A stretch of DNA of 5,423 bases. It comes from Oscillospiraceae bacterium (GTDB lineage: Bacteria; Bacillota; Clostridia; Oscillospirales; Oscillospiraceae). Both the position numbers and the translations under genes were made by a program. Below the pieces are notes generated by a model that saw only the letters and a list, made by a program, of their open reading frames with translations, was not told where the DNA came from and made no database searches. The DNA lies in the NCBI GenBank assembly GCA_028705905.1, contig JAQWCP010000125.1, positions 1-5,423 of the forward strand, read 5' to 3'. Positions 5,225 to 5,423 of the stretch are shown in pieces (position 1 is the first letter of the stretch; every line of letters starts with the position of its first letter).

Positions 5225-5340
5225 GCACTACACACGTTTTCGGAGAATCGGCTGCGTGCCGTCCGCGCCATGCGGTGGGTTCGGTGGGTCGTTTCAGAGA
5301 AGAAAACGGAGGTAAAAACGAATTTTGGAGGAATGTATCA
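5225..5340 (+). promoter_or_regulatory. Structured 5' leader of rpsB
   Basis: The untranslated region before rpsB can fold. CGTTTTC (5235-5241) pairs perfectly with GAAAACG (5302-5308), enclosing about 60 nt. Inside are two tandem hairpins, CGGC/GCCG (5249-5252 with 5258-5261) and CCGC/GCGG (5263-5266 with 5272-5275), each with a 5-nt loop. A tandem CGGTGGGT repeat (5273-5280 and 5282-5289) follows. GGCAC (5224-5228) near the predicted RNA start could pair alternatively with GTGCC (5256-5260). A ribosome-binding site GGAGG lies at 5327-5331, outside the closed domain; a second GGAGG at 5308-5312 abuts the closing stem. Ribosomal protein genes are often controlled by such leaders, and rpsB is autoregulated by S2 in Escherichia coli. 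Control here is inferred. Confidence 0.5.
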
Positions 5341-5423
5341 ATGGCAGTCGTATCTATGAAACAGCTTTTAGAAGCAGGTGTTCACTTTGGACACCAAACC
5401 CGTCGGTGGAACCCGAAAATGGC
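5341..5423 (+). CDS. rpsB: 30S ribosomal protein S2 (RpsB), 5' part only
   Basis: Ribosomal protein S2 is a component of the head of the small ribosomal subunit. The 27 complete codons seen read MAVVSMKQLLEAGVHFGHQT, then RRWNPKM, and include the strongly conserved LLEAGVHFGHQTRRWNPKM signature of bacterial S2. The ATG at 5341 has GGAGG nine nucleotides upstream. The gene runs off the right edge. In most bacteria tsf (elongation factor Ts) follows it. Its long leader and palindromic promoter suggest control separate from the DUF4364 gene upstream. Confidence 0.97.
   Translation, partial: MAVVSMKQLLEAGVHFGHQTRRWNPKM

Noticed and set aside
5270..5359. 29-codon open frame in the rpsB leader starting at ATG 5270 and ending inside rpsB
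   Set aside because: No ribosome-binding site precedes it, its start lies within a proposed hairpin loop, and its repeated Arg-Trp-Val reflects the CGGTGGGT repeat.

Overview
This window comes from an endospore-forming Firmicute, most likely a member of the class Clostridia, perhaps Oscillospirales. The evidence is a near-complete spoIIIA sporulation operon, a DUF4364-family gene of clostridial type, and moderate base composition (roughly half G+C by eye). Genus-level placement is not possible from the sequence alone.

Layout: positions 1-4429 on the minus strand carry spoIIIAA-AB-AC-AD-AE-AF-AG, transcribed right to left. The last gene, spoIIIAG, is cut by the window edge; spoIIIAH would be expected beyond it. 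Together these genes encode the mother-cell half of the channel ('feeding tube', SpoIIIA-SpoIIQ) that spans the two membranes around the forespore: a secretion-type ATPase (AA), a GspF-like protein (AB), small and large polytopic membrane proteins (AC, AD, AE) and ring-forming RBM-domain proteins (AF, AG). The genes are tightly packed (AA/AB overlap 13 bp, AC-AD 6 bp gap, AE-AF 2 bp gap, AF/AG ATGA overlap). The exception is a 102-bp AD-AE gap that holds a possible 28-codon ORF and a hairpin. A sigma-E-like promoter lies just upstream of spoIIIAA.

Positions 4430-4602 form a divergent intergenic region with the spoIIIA promoter on one strand and a strong-looking vegetative -10 box on the other. 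Positions 4603-5169 (+) encode a DUF4364 winged-helix-like protein. Positions 5170-5340 hold a promoter whose spacer is filled by a perfect 21-bp palindrome, followed by a roughly 115-nt leader with clear RNA-folding potential. The start of rpsB (ribosomal protein S2) follows at 5341 and runs off the right edge.

The most notable points are: (1) the first 9 bases match the end of the Illumina TruSeq adapter and interrupt the expected SpoIIIAG sequence, so this is probably an untrimmed contig end; (2) the palindrome inside the rpsB promoter and the structured rpsB leader, both candidate regulatory elements; (3) a G6 tract in spoIIIAA where loss of one G would remove an unusual tail of about 67 residues, and a G7 tract at the spoIIIAE/AF junction that could fuse the two frames; (4) the possible coupled small ORF before spoIIIAE. 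No wholly new gene system is evident; the protein-coding content is a standard sporulation locus next to a ribosomal gene.
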